DNA of 64,000 nucleotides from Trichoplusia ni (lineage: Eukaryota > Arthropoda > Insecta > Lepidoptera > Noctuidae): NCBI RefSeq assembly GCF_003590095.1, contig NW_020800412.1, forward strand, positions 1-64,000, given 5' to 3'. The translations under genes and the position numbers were made by a program. Below are positions 11,340 to 22,983 of the stretch, in pieces. Below the pieces are notes generated by a model. It was not told where the DNA came from and ran no database searches. It was given only the letters and a program-made list of their open reading frames with translations. Each line of letters opens with the position of its first letter. The stretch's first letter is position 1.

Positions 11340-11519
11340 TGAAACAACAAACGTGTCCTGTTACATCATATTCATTATTCAATTACTATGTCATTTCATT
11401 TCGTTATTTTCAATGATAAATAGCAGGTGTGAATAATAGCAAGTGATTTCACTGTGATTAAAAAAATCATATGATCATATGATCATGATTTCTAAATACC
11501 AATCATTTCCATCTCTAAT
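11340..11519. other. Probable right terminus of the hAT element at 9.8 kb
   Basis: The sequence ends CATTTCCATCTCTAA and contains a palindromic ATCATATGATCATATGATCATGAT tract. Its reverse complement begins TTAGAGATGGAAATG, a form typical of hAT ends. No left partner survives, so this is inferred. Confidence 0.4.
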
Positions 11520-11589
11520 ACACGCACGAACTATGTTATTTCCAAATGATACACACACTAATAAATTAAATAAAGGTAACTTATCTTTT

Positions 11590-12131
11590 ACCGGGACACA
11601 CCATGATGCCTGTTGACTCTATTCATAGCACTATTGAAAGTTTTGTGCGTAATAAAACAGTATGGGCTCCTTCTGAGTGGCCCAACTATGATTACTAATG
11701 CTAGAAATAAGCCTAGAAACTACAATATAAATGTTTTGAACTATGGAGACTTCATGGATTAGAAGAATTTTTCGCAAGCTTTATTACCGGCAAAATTTAA
11801 GATTAATTTTAATTCATTAAGGGTGGTGCAATTTCATAGAAATAATCCTATTGTTAAATTTCAATACGGTTTTTTCGAAGATGGAGACAATTACGAAATA
11901 AACATGGATTTCATCATCAGATCGAGAGCAAACAGAGCTATTGTGGAAAAGGGACCTATACCTTTATACGTCGAAGAGCTCAAACTTTCATTAGCTAAAT
12001 ACAAAGATTTACAGGATCTGTGTAACAAAAACGTGATTCCAAACAGATACCATCAAGAATATTTAAGTATGAAGTATGATGGTAACGTAGGTGATGCTTT
12101 AGCTGAAACAGATGAGGATGAGGAGAATTAA
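11590..12131 (+). pseudogene. Family X transposase-like protein, C-terminal fragment (copy 3)
   Basis: The translation begins with GHTMMPVDSIHSTIESFV, the third core motif shared with the copies at 18731 and 23219. It shifts frame near 11690, passes one stop near 11760, then runs openly to 12131 (FHRNNPIVKFQYGFF..., IPLYVEELKLSLAKYKDL, VIPNRYHQEYL). The last block aligns with LLLLCKCMPPSRRVFYENL of copy 1. The tail is acidic (ETDEDEEN). The upstream catalytic part is not found nearby. It is a separate, diverged subfamily. Confidence 0.6.
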
Positions 12132-12286
12132 AAATATTCAATTTAATTTTATATTAATACAATATTGATCTCACTAATCCAAATGATTGATATAATTATT
12201 TAATTAATGTTTTGTGTAAAAACCAAGGTAACCCTGGTGTTCAGTGAAAACAGGCTAAGATCGTTCGTACGAGAAGAAATAAACTA

Positions 12287-13862
12287 GTCAAAACAAAATA
12301 GGGCCAATAATTAATTAATTTTAATTTTTTGTTTAAGAATTCCCCAGTTGGCAAAATGAAGTATTAAGATGTGAAGTAGACATGTTTACAAGTCATTATT
12401 AACGTTTTGAGCAACGATTTATGCGTTTTATTCAAGTGGATGGGCAGAAAAAGTGAAGTGCTTGAAAAAACACAAAGTTGCATTCATGTTGTCACTTATG
12501 TTCTCAGTGTGACTCTAAGTTTTGTGGTTAGACGTTGCCTTCTTGAACGGTTTTGTTTAATTTCTGTTATAATTGTGGTTATTATGGCTAGTTCTCGACG
12601 CCACATGGACCTGGAAACAGCTGCAAGAGCAGTTGCATTGCTTCAGGAGGGAGAGTCCCAGAGATCAGTAGCAATACGCGTCGGAGTGTCGCGAAGAGCT
12701 ATTGTAGCTAGAAACGTGTGGGAGCGCTACCAGGAAGCCGGGAGTGTAGCTAGGAGATCTGGAACAGGAAGAACAAGAGCTACAACTGCACATGAAGACC
12801 GTTATATCCGGTTAACTGCACGTCAGGAGCGAACAGTAACCGCCCGGACCTTACAAATGCGACTACGGCGATCGACAGGTATCCAAGTCAGTGACCAAAC
12901 CATCCGAAATCGTCTCCATGAAGATGGTCAATGCTCCAGAGTACGGGCAGTTCGACTCAAACTGACCAGGGCTCATCGAGCAGCACGTTTAAAGTTCGCT
13001 AGGGAACATTTGGTTTGGTCTATAGAGGATTGGAGCACGGTACTCTTTACAGACGAATGTAAGGTCAAGTTTTATAGTGACGACAAACGAATACGCGTGT
13101 GGAGAAAGAAAGGCGATCGATTTACAGAACAATGCATCCATGGAACAGATCGTTTTGGGGGTCCAAGTGTTATGGTGTGGGGAGGAATTAGCTTGAGGGG
13201 CAGAACAGAACTTGTAATTCTTGACGAAGGGTCCGTAACGGCCACCAGTTACGTTGAGCGAGTTATCCAACCTCACGTTATCCCATTTTCACAAAGAGTG
13301 GGTGCTGGTTTTGTGTTAATGCAAGATAATGCTCGTCCCCATACGGCTCGCATCACACAAAGAGCACTTTCTGAAGCCAACATTTACATTTTGCCATGGC
13401 CTGCAATGAGCCCCGATCTTAATCCCATTGAACATCTATGGGATCAACTAAAGAGAAGCCTTAAGTTTTAGTTATAGTCTCATAGCTGGAGCTCATAAAC
13501 GCGCTAAAACTCGTGCTAAAAAAATGCTACCCACCTGATTGAAAGTGTACTAGATAGGCTCAGAGAGTGCATCCAGTAGAGTAGAGGAGGTCCTACTCGT
13601 TACTAAGAAAAATATTGCTCTAGGATTATTTGCAAAAAAAAACAAAGTTAGGTTAAGTTTACATTGCTCGTTATTTTGTTGCAATTTACCTAAAAAGTCA
13701 ATTTTATGTGTATTTTTAAGGAAATCAACAATTTTGATTGTTGATTATGCTAAAACAGTTTCTTAATCCTTAGCCTAACCACATTTATCAAAAAATAACA
13801 ATTAAATATGAATATTTTGTAATTACAGCTTAAAAATGTAGTGGGCCTAATTTTGTTTTGAG
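12287..13862 (+). mobile_element. Tc1-type transposon, TA-flanked
   Basis: TA at 12285-12286 and 13863-13864 flank inverted ends: left GTCAAAACAAAATAGGGCC, right (reverse complement) CTCAAAACAAAATTAGGCCC. The imperfect TIR is about 20 bp and total length 1576 bp. The transposase gene at 12584 lies inside with the expected orientation and size. Confidence 0.7.
12584..13607 (+). pseudogene. Tc1 transposase (DD34E), stop in C-terminus
   Basis: The ATG at 12584 starts MASSRRHMDLETAARAVALL, preferred over upstream in-frame codons because it fits the Tc1 N-terminus. Domains: helix-turn-helix pair (about residues 8-115), catalytic FTDEC, HDN-like QDNARPHTA and SPDLNPIEHLW, with 34 residues between the second Asp and the Glu. 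The frame stops at 13469-13471 after KRSLKF. In the same frame, after several stops, ATHLIESVLDRLREC and SRGGPTRY (13526-13607) recover the normal C-terminus, so the tail has decayed. The enzyme would cut and paste the 1.6-kb element. Confidence 0.85.
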
Positions 13863-14380
13863 TAGTTTACTTTATTTCAAACAAGGACTTGACTTGCGAA
13901 TTAAATCCAGTCCCAAAAATTGCCAAACCTGCAAGAAATCGTACAAATCAGGTAGCAGAACTTAGAGACAGCATACTTAAGTGAAGAGACAACTGGAAAA
14001 GAGATCGAGTCAAGTGGCCAGATTGAAATGTGCTTGAACTGTCTCCGGCCAGGCCACTCGTTATTTTAAGAAGAGCTGTCATCATTGTGATTCAAAGCGT
14101 AATACGCTATTACATACACAATCTGTAGATAAAAGTAATGAGTCCACTAACTTACCGGGTAGCTCTCAAGGTGATAATGATAATAACAAGGTGTCCCTGT
14201 CTGCCGTAATACCTGGCCGTGTGTTACTGTGTATTGCTTGATTAGAGATTTTAGGACCAATATCGAATAAAACTTATACCGTTAAGGCGCTTCTGGATAG
14301 CGGTACGCTATCATCTTTTGTATCGGAAACTCTGCAAAGGAAATTGAATTTACCTGTATCTTAGATTGCTCCGATTAATA
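13863..14380 (+). pseudogene. BEL/Pao retrotransposon fragment A (knuckle and protease)
   Basis: In broken frames: a Cys-His zinc knuckle (CLRPGHS...CHHC, about 14035-14095) followed by a retroviral-type aspartic protease segment with active-site LLDSG (about 14287-14301) and FVSETLQRK downstream. This order is that of BEL/Pao (DUF1758) polyproteins. Several stops. It ends at the TA target of the Tc1 element that follows. Confidence 0.65.
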
Positions 14381-14382
14381 TA

Positions 14383-15277
14383 CACTCACAGGCACAATTA
14401 ACCGCCCACCTATATCTTTCGTCGCCCTGTTTGTTTACGTTAACTATGAGTTATCAGCTGTTTTATTTTTTGTCAAGTGGGTACTCTAGCAATAAATTAA
14501 ACACTTATACCCTTATTTAATTTCTTAAATTTGTGTCGCTGAAGGGTTTTTGGAATTTAGTCGTTGTTAGACATTGTTGCCGTGTTAACATTTCCTGTTC
14601 TTTTCTGCCATAGTGAGGGAATATTGTTTAATTTGAGTTTTGCAGTGTTCGCTTATTGTTTGTGACTGTAAAAATGCCACTGGATGCAACTGATGCGGCT
14701 AGAGCAGTGGCTTTAGCTGACGCTGGGTACAGCCAACGTCGCATCGCTCAGGTACTCGGTGTACCTCGAACTACGGTACGGGATGCCATCAGACGATTTC
14801 GGGAGACAGGCCTGTACACCCGCAGGCCAGGTCAAGGCCGACATCGATGCACTTCAACTCGAGATGACCGTTTCGTTGTCAGCAGCGTATTGAGAAATCG
14901 CTTTTGCACGGCTACTGAAGCTCGTACGCGCCTTTTTGAGGTGAGAAATGTCAGTGTGAGTGAGCGTACGATTAGAAAAAGACTAGCAGAAAGAAATCTG
15001 AGGGCTTTTCGTCCAGCTCGCGCCCCACAACTGCTCCCACAACACCATAGAGCTAGACTTGCTTTTGCGCGAAAATATGCTGATTGGACTGTGTCGGATT
15101 GGAAGGACATTCTGTTCTCAGATGAGAGCAGAATAGCCTTAAGAGGTCCAGATGGACGTCAGCGTGTCTACAGCCGCCGAAATGAAAGGTTTGCTCCACG
15201 CACTGTAACAGAAACAGTGTGTTACCAGGGAGGGTCCATAATGTTTTGGGGAGGTATCTCTTACGAGGCTCGTAGCT
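14383..15277 (+). mobile_element. Tc1-type transposon, 3'-truncated
   Basis: The left end CACTCACAGGCACAATTAAC follows a TA at 14381-14382 inside BEL fragment A. Coding similarity stops at about 15277, where BEL fragment B begins in mid-codon context; no right TIR remains. It was cut by a later insertion or rearrangement. Confidence 0.7.
14674..15277 (+). pseudogene. Tc1 transposase, N-terminal two thirds
   Basis: The ATG at 14674 (MPLDATDAARAVALADAGYS) opens an uninterrupted frame with two helix-turn-helix motifs, the GQGRHRCTSTRDDRF linker, the first catalytic Asp in LFSDESRIAL and IMFWGGISY. It then reads directly into BEL sequence after YEARSS. The second Asp and the Glu are lost, so it cannot be catalytic. 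It is closer to the Tc1 at 37655 than to the one at 12584. Confidence 0.85.
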
Positions 15278-17515
15278 CGTTAGCAAGGAGCAACACTACG
15301 GAGGCAGCAGCGGTCATGGCGGCCGTAAACACGGTGGGCAGCACACGAGCCTACCTGAAGATGGTGCCGGTAGAGGTCTACGGTACCAAGGGCTCCAAGA
15401 TCCTGGCCCTCATGGATGACACTGCTGGACCAGAAGGTCGCTGAGGAGGTTAGCACTCATGGTAAAAGGGAGGAGCTGACAATTGAGACAGTTGGCGGCA
15501 GGCTCATCCAGAAGAAGAACTCACAGCTGCTGGACTTGGCTGTGAAAGGCTTGCACCAAGGGACCAGGAAGATTTTGAAAGGAGTCCGGACCATGGGAGG
15601 GCTCAAGCTGGCGCCGCAGTTCCTGGAGAAGGGAAGAATCTAGCGCTGTAGACACCTGATGAAACTCTCCAACGCCCTATACTACGAGGGAGAGCGACCA
15701 CAACTACTCATCGGGCAGGGTAACTGGGAGCTGATCGTGTCCCGGGAAGTAAGGAAAGGGAAGCCAGGTGAACCGGTGGCCTCGAGGACAGGGCTCGGCT
15801 GGGTGTTGTACGCTATCGACAGTGGTGCCGTAAGAAGGGTTCAATTCATTAATACTTGCCTTAATGTCAGCTCACCAGCAGAAGAGATGCACCAGGTCAT
15901 CAAGGATCACTTCGCGATCGAGGCGCTTGGTATGCAGCCACGCAGACCCTCAACGGATTCCAAGGGACAGGACATTGCCATCTTGAAGAAGACCTGCAGA
16001 AGATTGGAGGACGGGCGCTTCGAGGCCGGTCTGCTGTGGAGGAACCAAGAAGAAAGGATGCCAGAGAGTTAAGCTTCTGTGAAGAATCGTCTGGCCAACA
16101 TTGAAAGGAAGATTGACAAGGACCCTCAGCTGAAGGAGGAATACTGTCGGCAGATATAATATCTTCTGGACAGCGGGTATGCAAAAGAGGCTCCAGCACA
16201 ACCAGAAGACACCAGGAAAAGAAGGTACCTGTCACACTTCGCCGTCGTACATCTTTTGAAAAAGAAGATCAGGATCGTGTTCGACGCGGCAGCGAAGTCC
16301 GGAGGCAAGAGCCTCAACGACGCCCTGCTGCCAGGGCCAGACTTGCTGCTGTCACTCTTCGGCGTACTGCTGAGGTTCCGTCAGGGACCCTTGGCGGTTG
16401 CAGCAGGCATCAAGGAAATGTTTCTGCAGGTACGTATAAGGCCAGAAGATCGGGACAGCCTGCGGTTTCTGGGGCGAGGAGATCGACGCGACGTGTCACC
16501 GAAGGAGTACAGGATGACATCCGTTGTTTTCGGTGCGACTTTATCTCCGAGCACAGCCATCTAAGTGAAGAACAGAAACGCAGCTGACTTCCAAGAAGAG
16601 TATCCAGAAGCAGCAAGGGCGATCGAGCTGAATCACTATATGGACGACTACCTGCACAGCTTCCACACAGAAGAGGACCTAAGAAGGGTGACAGCGCAAG
16701 TAGATTTCATCCACAAGAAGGCGGGCTTTGAACTCAGGGGATGGGCATCGAACCAACCTAAGCTGCTGCAACAAGTAAAGACCGAGATGACTGAGAAGAT
16801 TAAAGTCAACCTTGGTGAAAAGGAGAAGACGCTGGGACTACGCTGGTTCACGAAGAAGGACTCCATCGGCTTCAGGGCGAACCTTCGGAACACGCCGGAG
16901 GAGATTGCGAGAGGTTTCAAGGTGCCAACGAAAAGGGAAGTTACCAGTGCAGTCATGTCCACCTTCGACCCGCTGGGCTAGCATCACCGGCCCTGATCCG
17001 AGGTAAAAAGTTACTGCAGAACATTTGGCGCAGTGGCATCGGCTGGGACGAAGAGATCGCAGACCAGGATCACGAAGCCTGGAAGGTCTACCTAGAGAAG
17101 ATGAAGCTCCTGCAAGACCTTCAGATCCCGAGATGTCTGGCTCCACATAGCACCGAGGGGGAGCTGCATACCTTCACAGATGCGAGCGAAACGGCGTATG
17201 CAGCTGCGGTCTATTGGCGAACACGAGAAAGGGACGGGACCTATCTCGTCAATCTGGTGTCAGCAAAGGTGAGAGTCACCCCATTAAAACCTGTATCGGT
17301 TCCCAGACTCGAACTGCAAGCTGCCTTCCTTGGAAGCCGGCTGGCACACGCTGTGGAAGAAGAAATGGAGCTGAAGGCGATCAAGAAGACCTTCTGGACG
17401 GACTCCAGCATCGTGCTCTCCTGGATCAAGACGGACCCGAGGACATTCAAGACATTCGTCGCTCATCGGTTAGCGGAAATTGAAGATCTTACTAAGCCAC
17501 AGGATTGAAGATGGG
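15278..17515 (+). pseudogene. BEL/Pao polyprotein fragment B (protease, RT, RNase H-like)
   Basis: A GC-rich block of overlapping open pieces in several frames. In order: protease (DUF1758) segment with ALMDD at 15401-15415, a linker, reverse transcriptase with VFDAAAKSGG (16274-16303) and catalytic YMDDY (16639-16653), then the BEL RNase H region (Peptidase_A17-type) with FTDASETAYAAAVYW, LELQAAFLGSRLA, WTDSSIVLSWI and the WVPTAHNPADDATR-like block near 17515-17550. No integrase or LTR follows. At least six frame breaks make it a relic of an LTR retrotransposon (Belpaoviridae). Confidence 0.85.
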
Positions 17516-17617
17516 TGCCGACGGCGCACAACCCTGCGGACGACGCGACGCGTGACGTACCTGAAGGCTTGCGAGCATCGCTGGTACACTGGGCCTGTCT
17601 TCCTGCAACGAGATGAA

Positions 17618-17704
17618 GCTCACTGGCCAGCGGCGAGCTCAGCATTATGCTCACTGGCCAGCGGCGAGCTCAGCATTATGCTCACTGCTCAGCATAATGC
17701 TGAG
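17618..17704. repeat. 31-bp tandem repeat with palindromic end
   Basis: Two identical 31-bp units (17618-17648, 17649-17679) are followed by an inverted repeat: 17669-17680 pairs perfectly (12 bp) with 17693-17704 across a 12-nt loop. It lies at the 3' edge of BEL fragment B. Confidence 0.85.
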
Positions 17705-18730
17705 ACCCTGTACAGGACAAAAGCCTCAGCGCTGATTTTCAGCGAGAGCCGAAGCTAACGCGATGACGTCTGCTGGGGCAAGAATTAAATAAGGTGTAAA
17801 AAATAAACTAAACAGATATCATAATAGAAAAAAATAAATACAGACTAAAATCGACTAAATAGATAAATATTCCTTGGCAACACTCGGGAAGCCTTTCGCG
17901 CAGATTTGGTTCAATCCATGCCAAATATGTGAGTGTCAACGTCAAAATGTCATGTAATAAACCAAAATCATGGCGGCGCCTATCCCAAGTATTACGCAAT
18001 ACGCAAAAATTATGTAATGAGTGCGATGTTTATATTGATTGTGATGTTTGTAATACTGCAATTTTGTGGAAAGTGTTTGTTGGAAAGTAATGGGGTACAA
18101 GACTTGAGAACTCTGCATGTCAGTATGATTTACGTGGGCCACACCCCAGGTGAGTAAATTAAATAGAAATAAATACTTAGATGCGACCTCTGAACTAGCG
18201 AAATAGTGAGATAATAAATTATATTAGTGTATTTAAATTAAAATTGTATTATATTAAATTGTATTAGTGCATTTCGAATGCCAAATATTAATAATATAAT
18301 AATTTATTGAGTAATTATTAAATAAGTGTCTCTAAACAGGGGGCTTACTCTTCAAGCTAATTTTAATTCCAATCCAAAACCAATGCGATTTCAATGTCAA
18401 TTTTGCAGTCACATGATCCGGTACTCTTGAATACAATATTGTCAGCATTGGATTGAAATCGGGATTGCCCCGAGATTGTTTTGTTAGAAGTGAAGTTAGC
18501 TACGTTGCGGGCCGCTCGAGTGTTGTTCAAGTCTTGACGATTAACCGGTAATAGGTCTTTAAAATGCTATATCTTTTTAATAACAAAACTGATTTATAAT
18601 ATGTGATATAAATAATTGTTAATTTAAATAATTTTAATGTTTCCAATGCATTGGGTGTAAAAAAAATTAAAATTATTAAATCAACCACGGCTTTGGCTGT
18701 ATGCGGAAGAATCGTTGCCTACAAAAATAG
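17705..18730. other. Spacer upstream of the family X frame
   Basis: Mostly AT-rich. A strong donor (CCCCAG|GTGAGT near 18150) follows short open stretches at 17933-18149, so a noncoding or short first exon of the downstream gene is possible. Nothing is recognised by sequence. Confidence 0.3.
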
Positions 18731-20079
18731 GCGCTGCGCAAGACCCTCGAGGACGTCACCCTAGTTCGACTGCATTTCCTGCGTCTTATCAAAAAGAAAT
18801 TCGAAATTTTATATTAAAATATAATCCCGTTCATTCTCACTACAACATTCAACATGCGCCTAATCGTCGTTACCTTCCAATAGGGCTTACTTTTTCCTAT
18901 ATTTATAAAGAGTTCATAAGGTATTGTGACGAGAAATCTAAAAATAAGTGTAGTTGGACCCATTTTCATAAGATCATTACAGAGATGAATATTTCTACTG
19001 CAGAGCCAGTACATGACATATGCACAAAATGTAAAAATCACGAAATTACTCACAAAACAATCCCACTTCCTTGCAACTGTTTGGACTGTATTGACCTAGC
19101 TCAGCATTTAGAGAACAAAAGAAACTCGAGAAAAGATTTCAAATTAGTGGAAGAAAAGTGTGAAAGAAGTGGAGGAAAAGAGTCTGTTTACACAGTAGAC
19201 ATGCAGAAAGCGATACAAATGCCGTTACTGACAACAAAAGAATATTATTTCTCCCGTAAACTCACACTCTTTAATGAATTTTTTGTCCCACCAGGCAAAA
19301 ACAAGACCGCAGTATGTATTCTTTGGCATGAAGGAGAGAGCGGTAGGAAAGCCTATAATGTAGCTACAACTTACGCTCATTTTTTAAGAAATTACTGTCG
19401 TGATCAAAAACATGTTTACTTTTTCCTTGATAATTGCAACGCACAGAATAAGAACAAAACTCTTATGTCAACATTTGTACGATTAATCAATGATAAAATG
19501 ACAGATATCGAAACAGGAACATTGGAGTATTTTGAGAGCGGGCACACGTTTATGGCTGCCGACACCGTGCACGCAGCAATTACCAAAAAGCTCAAAATGA
19601 GTAAAGAAATCTATGACTTTGATGACTTTGTGCATAACATAAAAACATCGCGTAAAAACGTAGAGGTGGTTGTTCTAACTCACAAAGATATGATTGTATT
19701 TCCAAATGAATCAAAGCCTGTGTACCCGAAAGGGTTTAATATCCATAACCTCAAATGTATAGAGTTTAAAAGGGGATATCTTACAATGTTTGCTAAGAAT
19801 GACTATAAAGGTGAATTTAAGGAAATACATTTCTTGAAAAGAAAAGATGAACAAAATCCATCTTACGATATTGTGGAAAACAAAGCCGACCTGCTTGATA
19901 GACTACCAAGAGAGACTGAAGCCAGTGGCATAACTGAAATTAAAAAAAGAGAATTGTTACTGCTTTGCAAGTGCATGCCTCCATCAAGGAGAGTATTTTA
20001 TGAAAATCTTGTTGTATCATCTCATCCAAACCCTGACGAATACATTGATGATCCAAATATGCAAGATGATGATGTATAA
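18731..20079 (+). CDS. Family X transposase-like protein (copy 1), open frame
   Basis: About 450 codons are uninterrupted to the stop at 20077-20079. The frame is also open upstream to 18715 and beyond; an AAATAG acceptor makes 18731 a plausible exon start. Blocks in order: DPRGRHPSS, SHYNIQHAPNRRYLP, a Cys cluster (CTKCKNH...CNCLDC), YTVDMQKAIQMP (first Asp), CILWHEGESGRKA, FFLDNCNAQNKNKTL (second Asp), SGHTFMAADTVHAAI (third Asp/His) and LLLLCKCMPPSRRVFYENL near the end. The spaced acidic residues suggest an RNase H-fold nuclease. I recall related insect and cnidarian proteins carrying a DUF7869-type domain but am unsure of their accepted class. Function is inferred from motif layout and from its repeated occurrence among transposons. 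No terminal repeats found. Confidence 0.65.
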
Positions 20080-20365
20080 TGCGTTCACCATAAGATAAGG
20101 ATCGATTGCTATTTTGTGAACTGTCAAATCGAAGATATTTTTCCAAAATTGAAAAACTAGGAAATGAGTAAAATTGAAGAACTAGATTGTGATTAAACTT
20201 TGTTCGTAAAAAAATTAAGATTTAAAAATTTCGTTGACAGTTGACAGAAAATCGTGACGAAATCGATCCTATTCCTATTTGAAATGCATTGTAAGTATGC
20301 AAGCGATAATGGGTAATTTTTAGACTTTCATTACTATTCTATTAATTTTGATTTGTTCTGATTTT
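20080..20365. other. 3' flank of family X copy 1
   Basis: AT-rich with no gene. Short repeated words (TTGACAGTTGACAG near 20234) but no clear terminal inverted repeat. Confidence 0.35.
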
Positions 20366-20755
20366 GAAAAATATACTTTACGTAAGCTTTGGCTTTAATA
20401 CTATTATTGAGACTGAAGAGAAAGAATTATTTATGTTTAAAATATTGTTACGTTATGTTCTTAATGATTAACTAAAAGTCTGAACATTTGAGACTGTTTC
20501 TGTTTTTAAAGGGTGTGAAAATAAAACTGTTTTTTTTTAATTTTTATTATTGATGCTGTATAGTAAAAATATTACTTAGGTAAGCTGGCTAGATTTAATA
20601 CTATTAGTGAGACTGATTATTAAACAAGAAGAGTTAATTATGTTCAAAATAATGTTACGTTAAGTTCCTCATGATTAACTTACTAAAAGTCTGAACTTTT
20701 GAGACTGTTTATATTTTAAAGGGAATGAAAATGTTAAGTGTTTTTTTTGTAAATT
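20366..20755. repeat. Degenerate ~195-bp tandem duplication
   Basis: Two copies (about 20366-20545 and 20567-20755) share TTTAATACTATTA.TGAGACTGA, ATGTTACGTTA and CTAAAAGTCTGAAC.TTTGAGA blocks in the same order, with roughly 20% divergence and small indels. Confidence 0.65.
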
Positions 20756-21125
20756 TAATTATTGATACTACATAGTGAATATTAAAAAAGCCTCGTCGTA
20801 AATTTCTCATCACTTTCTCTCGTGATGATCAATCTTATCGGGGGGGTTGTTATAATATTTTACTAATCTTTGACCAATATGAAGTAAACTGCTGACACGG
20901 CTTCAGTTGTTTACTTTATTTCCAAGTAATGACGTAAATACAAAGTTTCGTAAGCATTTCCGTTGGTATGAGACGACAGATCGGGTTATAACTTCGATGT
21001 GGACACATATTCCAAAATACGTGTATTTTCTAAATCAGAATAATTTTCTTCTAGTTCAAACAAAAGTGTTCTTTTTTAAAAAGTCTCCATCATCCCGCCC
21101 CGTAACAGTACCCAAAAAGCCGAAG
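20756..21125. other. Spacer
   Basis: No gene recognised. Confidence 0.35.
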
Positions 21126-21425
21126 GTAAGCTTGCCTTATGTATAACGGAACGCAGTACAATTTCCCAAATAGAGCATCTGTCAGAATTGTGCAAAGATG
21201 TGTTTGCAGATTCAAAATGTGCTGACATAAAATAGGACGAAGCGCACTCAGATTATCAACCAGGTTTGTCAAAGATATTGGCAGCCAAAAATATAGCCTT
21301 ATTTTGGATGAATTTACAGACGTTAGTGTTACCAAATTCATGGGCGGAATTGTGAGATATTTCAGTGTAACACAAAATTCTGTTGTATCTGCTTTTTTGT
21401 CGCTGGTGCTACGAAGAAAATAGAA
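21126..21425 (+). pseudogene. hAT transposase fragment (DUF4371-like core)
   Basis: In two frames: ISQIEHLSELCKDVFADSKC, then LSTRFVKDIGSQKYSLILDE followed by FTDVSVTKFMGGIVRYFSV, the first catalytic region of ZMYM/SCAND3-like hAT transposases. Only about 100 codons remain and one frame break is present. Confidence 0.65.
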
Positions 21426-21429
21426 GACA

Positions 21430-22080
21430 CTTCTGGAGAAGAGAAGGTGAACCACATAACAAATAGAAGAGAACCGAGGTTAACAGAAAGTCTACCTACC
21501 CGAAACCTCACGCTTTTCGAACTGGCACAGGCTTCGGTACGCTACAGCGCGAGTCCTTCAATTCATTGAACTCTGCAGAAGAACAAAAGAAAGTGTAAAT
21601 TACAGAAGAACGAAGAAAAATAAAGAAAAGGATCCAAGCTGGAAGAAGATAGCGAGTAAGACGTCGAACTCTAACATAACACACAAGAAAACGTCGACAA
21701 CGACGAACAGAAAGTTCCTTCCAGCCTCAGCCGAGAACCTCAAACAAGCAGAAGAGTTGCTGATGCGTGCTTCTCAAGAAGAGTCTTTCGCAGAAGAGAT
21801 AGCCAACATGAGGAGTGGGAAGCCAATCAGCAAAGAAAGCAAACTCCATCAACTCAGCGTCATGTGTGTGGATGGTGCCCTCCGGCTTAGTAGTCGCATA
21901 CAAGCCGTTAAACAGATGACAGAAGACTTCAAGAGCCCTATGATAATAGACGGACACCATCCTATAGTTAAGTCATGGATACGAGCAATACACTAACAGC
22001 TACATCACGCGGGAGTAGAAGCAACAGTGAACGAGTGCAGACAGCAATACTGGGTGTTACGCTTGCGCCCTACAACACGC
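21430..22080 (+). pseudogene. BEL/Pao polyprotein fragment C (integrase N-terminal region)
   Basis: The frame from about 21730 to 21996 reads AEELLMRASQEESFAEEI, SKESKLHQLSVMCVDGALRL, DGHHPIVKSWIRAIH and, after a frame break, HAGVEATVNECRQQYWV. This is the segment before and within the integrase zinc-binding domain of BEL elements. It continues the domain order of fragment B but lies 4 kb away with family X between, so common origin is uncertain. Confidence 0.7.
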
Positions 22081-22828
22081 TCAGTGCTGCGAAACAATTC
22101 CTACTGTAGATAACCTTAATGAATCTTCGGTATTTGATCAAGGTAGTCCTAAAAGTACGAATTCAAATAACATGATGTTGATTCAAGTAAAGGCGAGTAC
22201 ATCTCGCTGCTTTGCATGAATACCCGCACAAACCAAAATTTTGAAAATACTGGTTTATAACTCAGTCAAATGCCAAATACTCCTTATTTCATGGTCAGTA
22301 AGACTCACATTCATAACGGCAAAACCGGCGTAGTGGCGCGCAAGAATGTCGTTATGTCATTGGTTGATTTATCACGCCATATTTGTGCAACAGTCGACGA
22401 TCGCCAGTTGCTGTTGTTGTTTTCGCGTGACCACATCAAAACTTTCGGGAATAAAATCACATCTCTAAATAATCGTGTGTTTAAAGTGCAAAGTTTCGTA
22501 AAATTTTCTTCAATATTGATACATTTTGAGTTGCTTGATTATTTAAGATAAAAATCTTGTCAATTTTCGTTAATATTTTTTGTTGGAAACGGCTGATTTT
22601 TGTACTGCAACATTCTTCGCGAAAGAGTAAGTAAGACAATTATACTTATTAAGTTTTATACGTTTATTCATGATAGAAATATGTATATTTTTAATATATT
22701 CGCGAAATAGGTTATTATTGCTTTTAAATAAAGTTGAATAATTTATTTAGGACCGAAAGCAAGTTAAGTTATTTTTAACGATATAATATAATGATATAAT
22801 AGTTTTAATTATAGTTTCGATTGCTTTT
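22081..22828. other. Spacer upstream of family X copy 2
   Basis: No recognised gene. An open stretch at 22270-22551 has no known motif and is GC-mixed, perhaps a 5' UTR or promoter region. Confidence 0.3.
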
Positions 22829-22902
22829 TCGCTGCCCACCGGCTCATTGCATAGGGCCTTATACAACCGCGATGTCCCGGGTTCGAATCCTGGCCGAGCA
22901 GT
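22829..22902 (+). repeat. tRNA-derived SINE head
   Basis: Contains a polymerase III B box (GGGTTCGAATCC near 22877-22890) and an A-box-like word upstream (near CATTGCATAGGG), ending CCTGGCCGAGCAG. There is no cloverleaf or CCA-bearing acceptor stem, so it is a SINE head rather than a tRNA gene. Confidence 0.6.
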
Positions 22903-22983
22903 AAACGTGCTAATAGTCATTTATAATTTAGAAAAGTCATAATAGCAAGTTGGAGTTAGAAATTGTGCCAGATGAACAGCAAA

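Noticed and set aside
22829..22902. tRNA genes at 22829, 60740 and 61380
   Set aside because: B boxes are present but acceptor stems and full cloverleaves are not; these are SINE heads.
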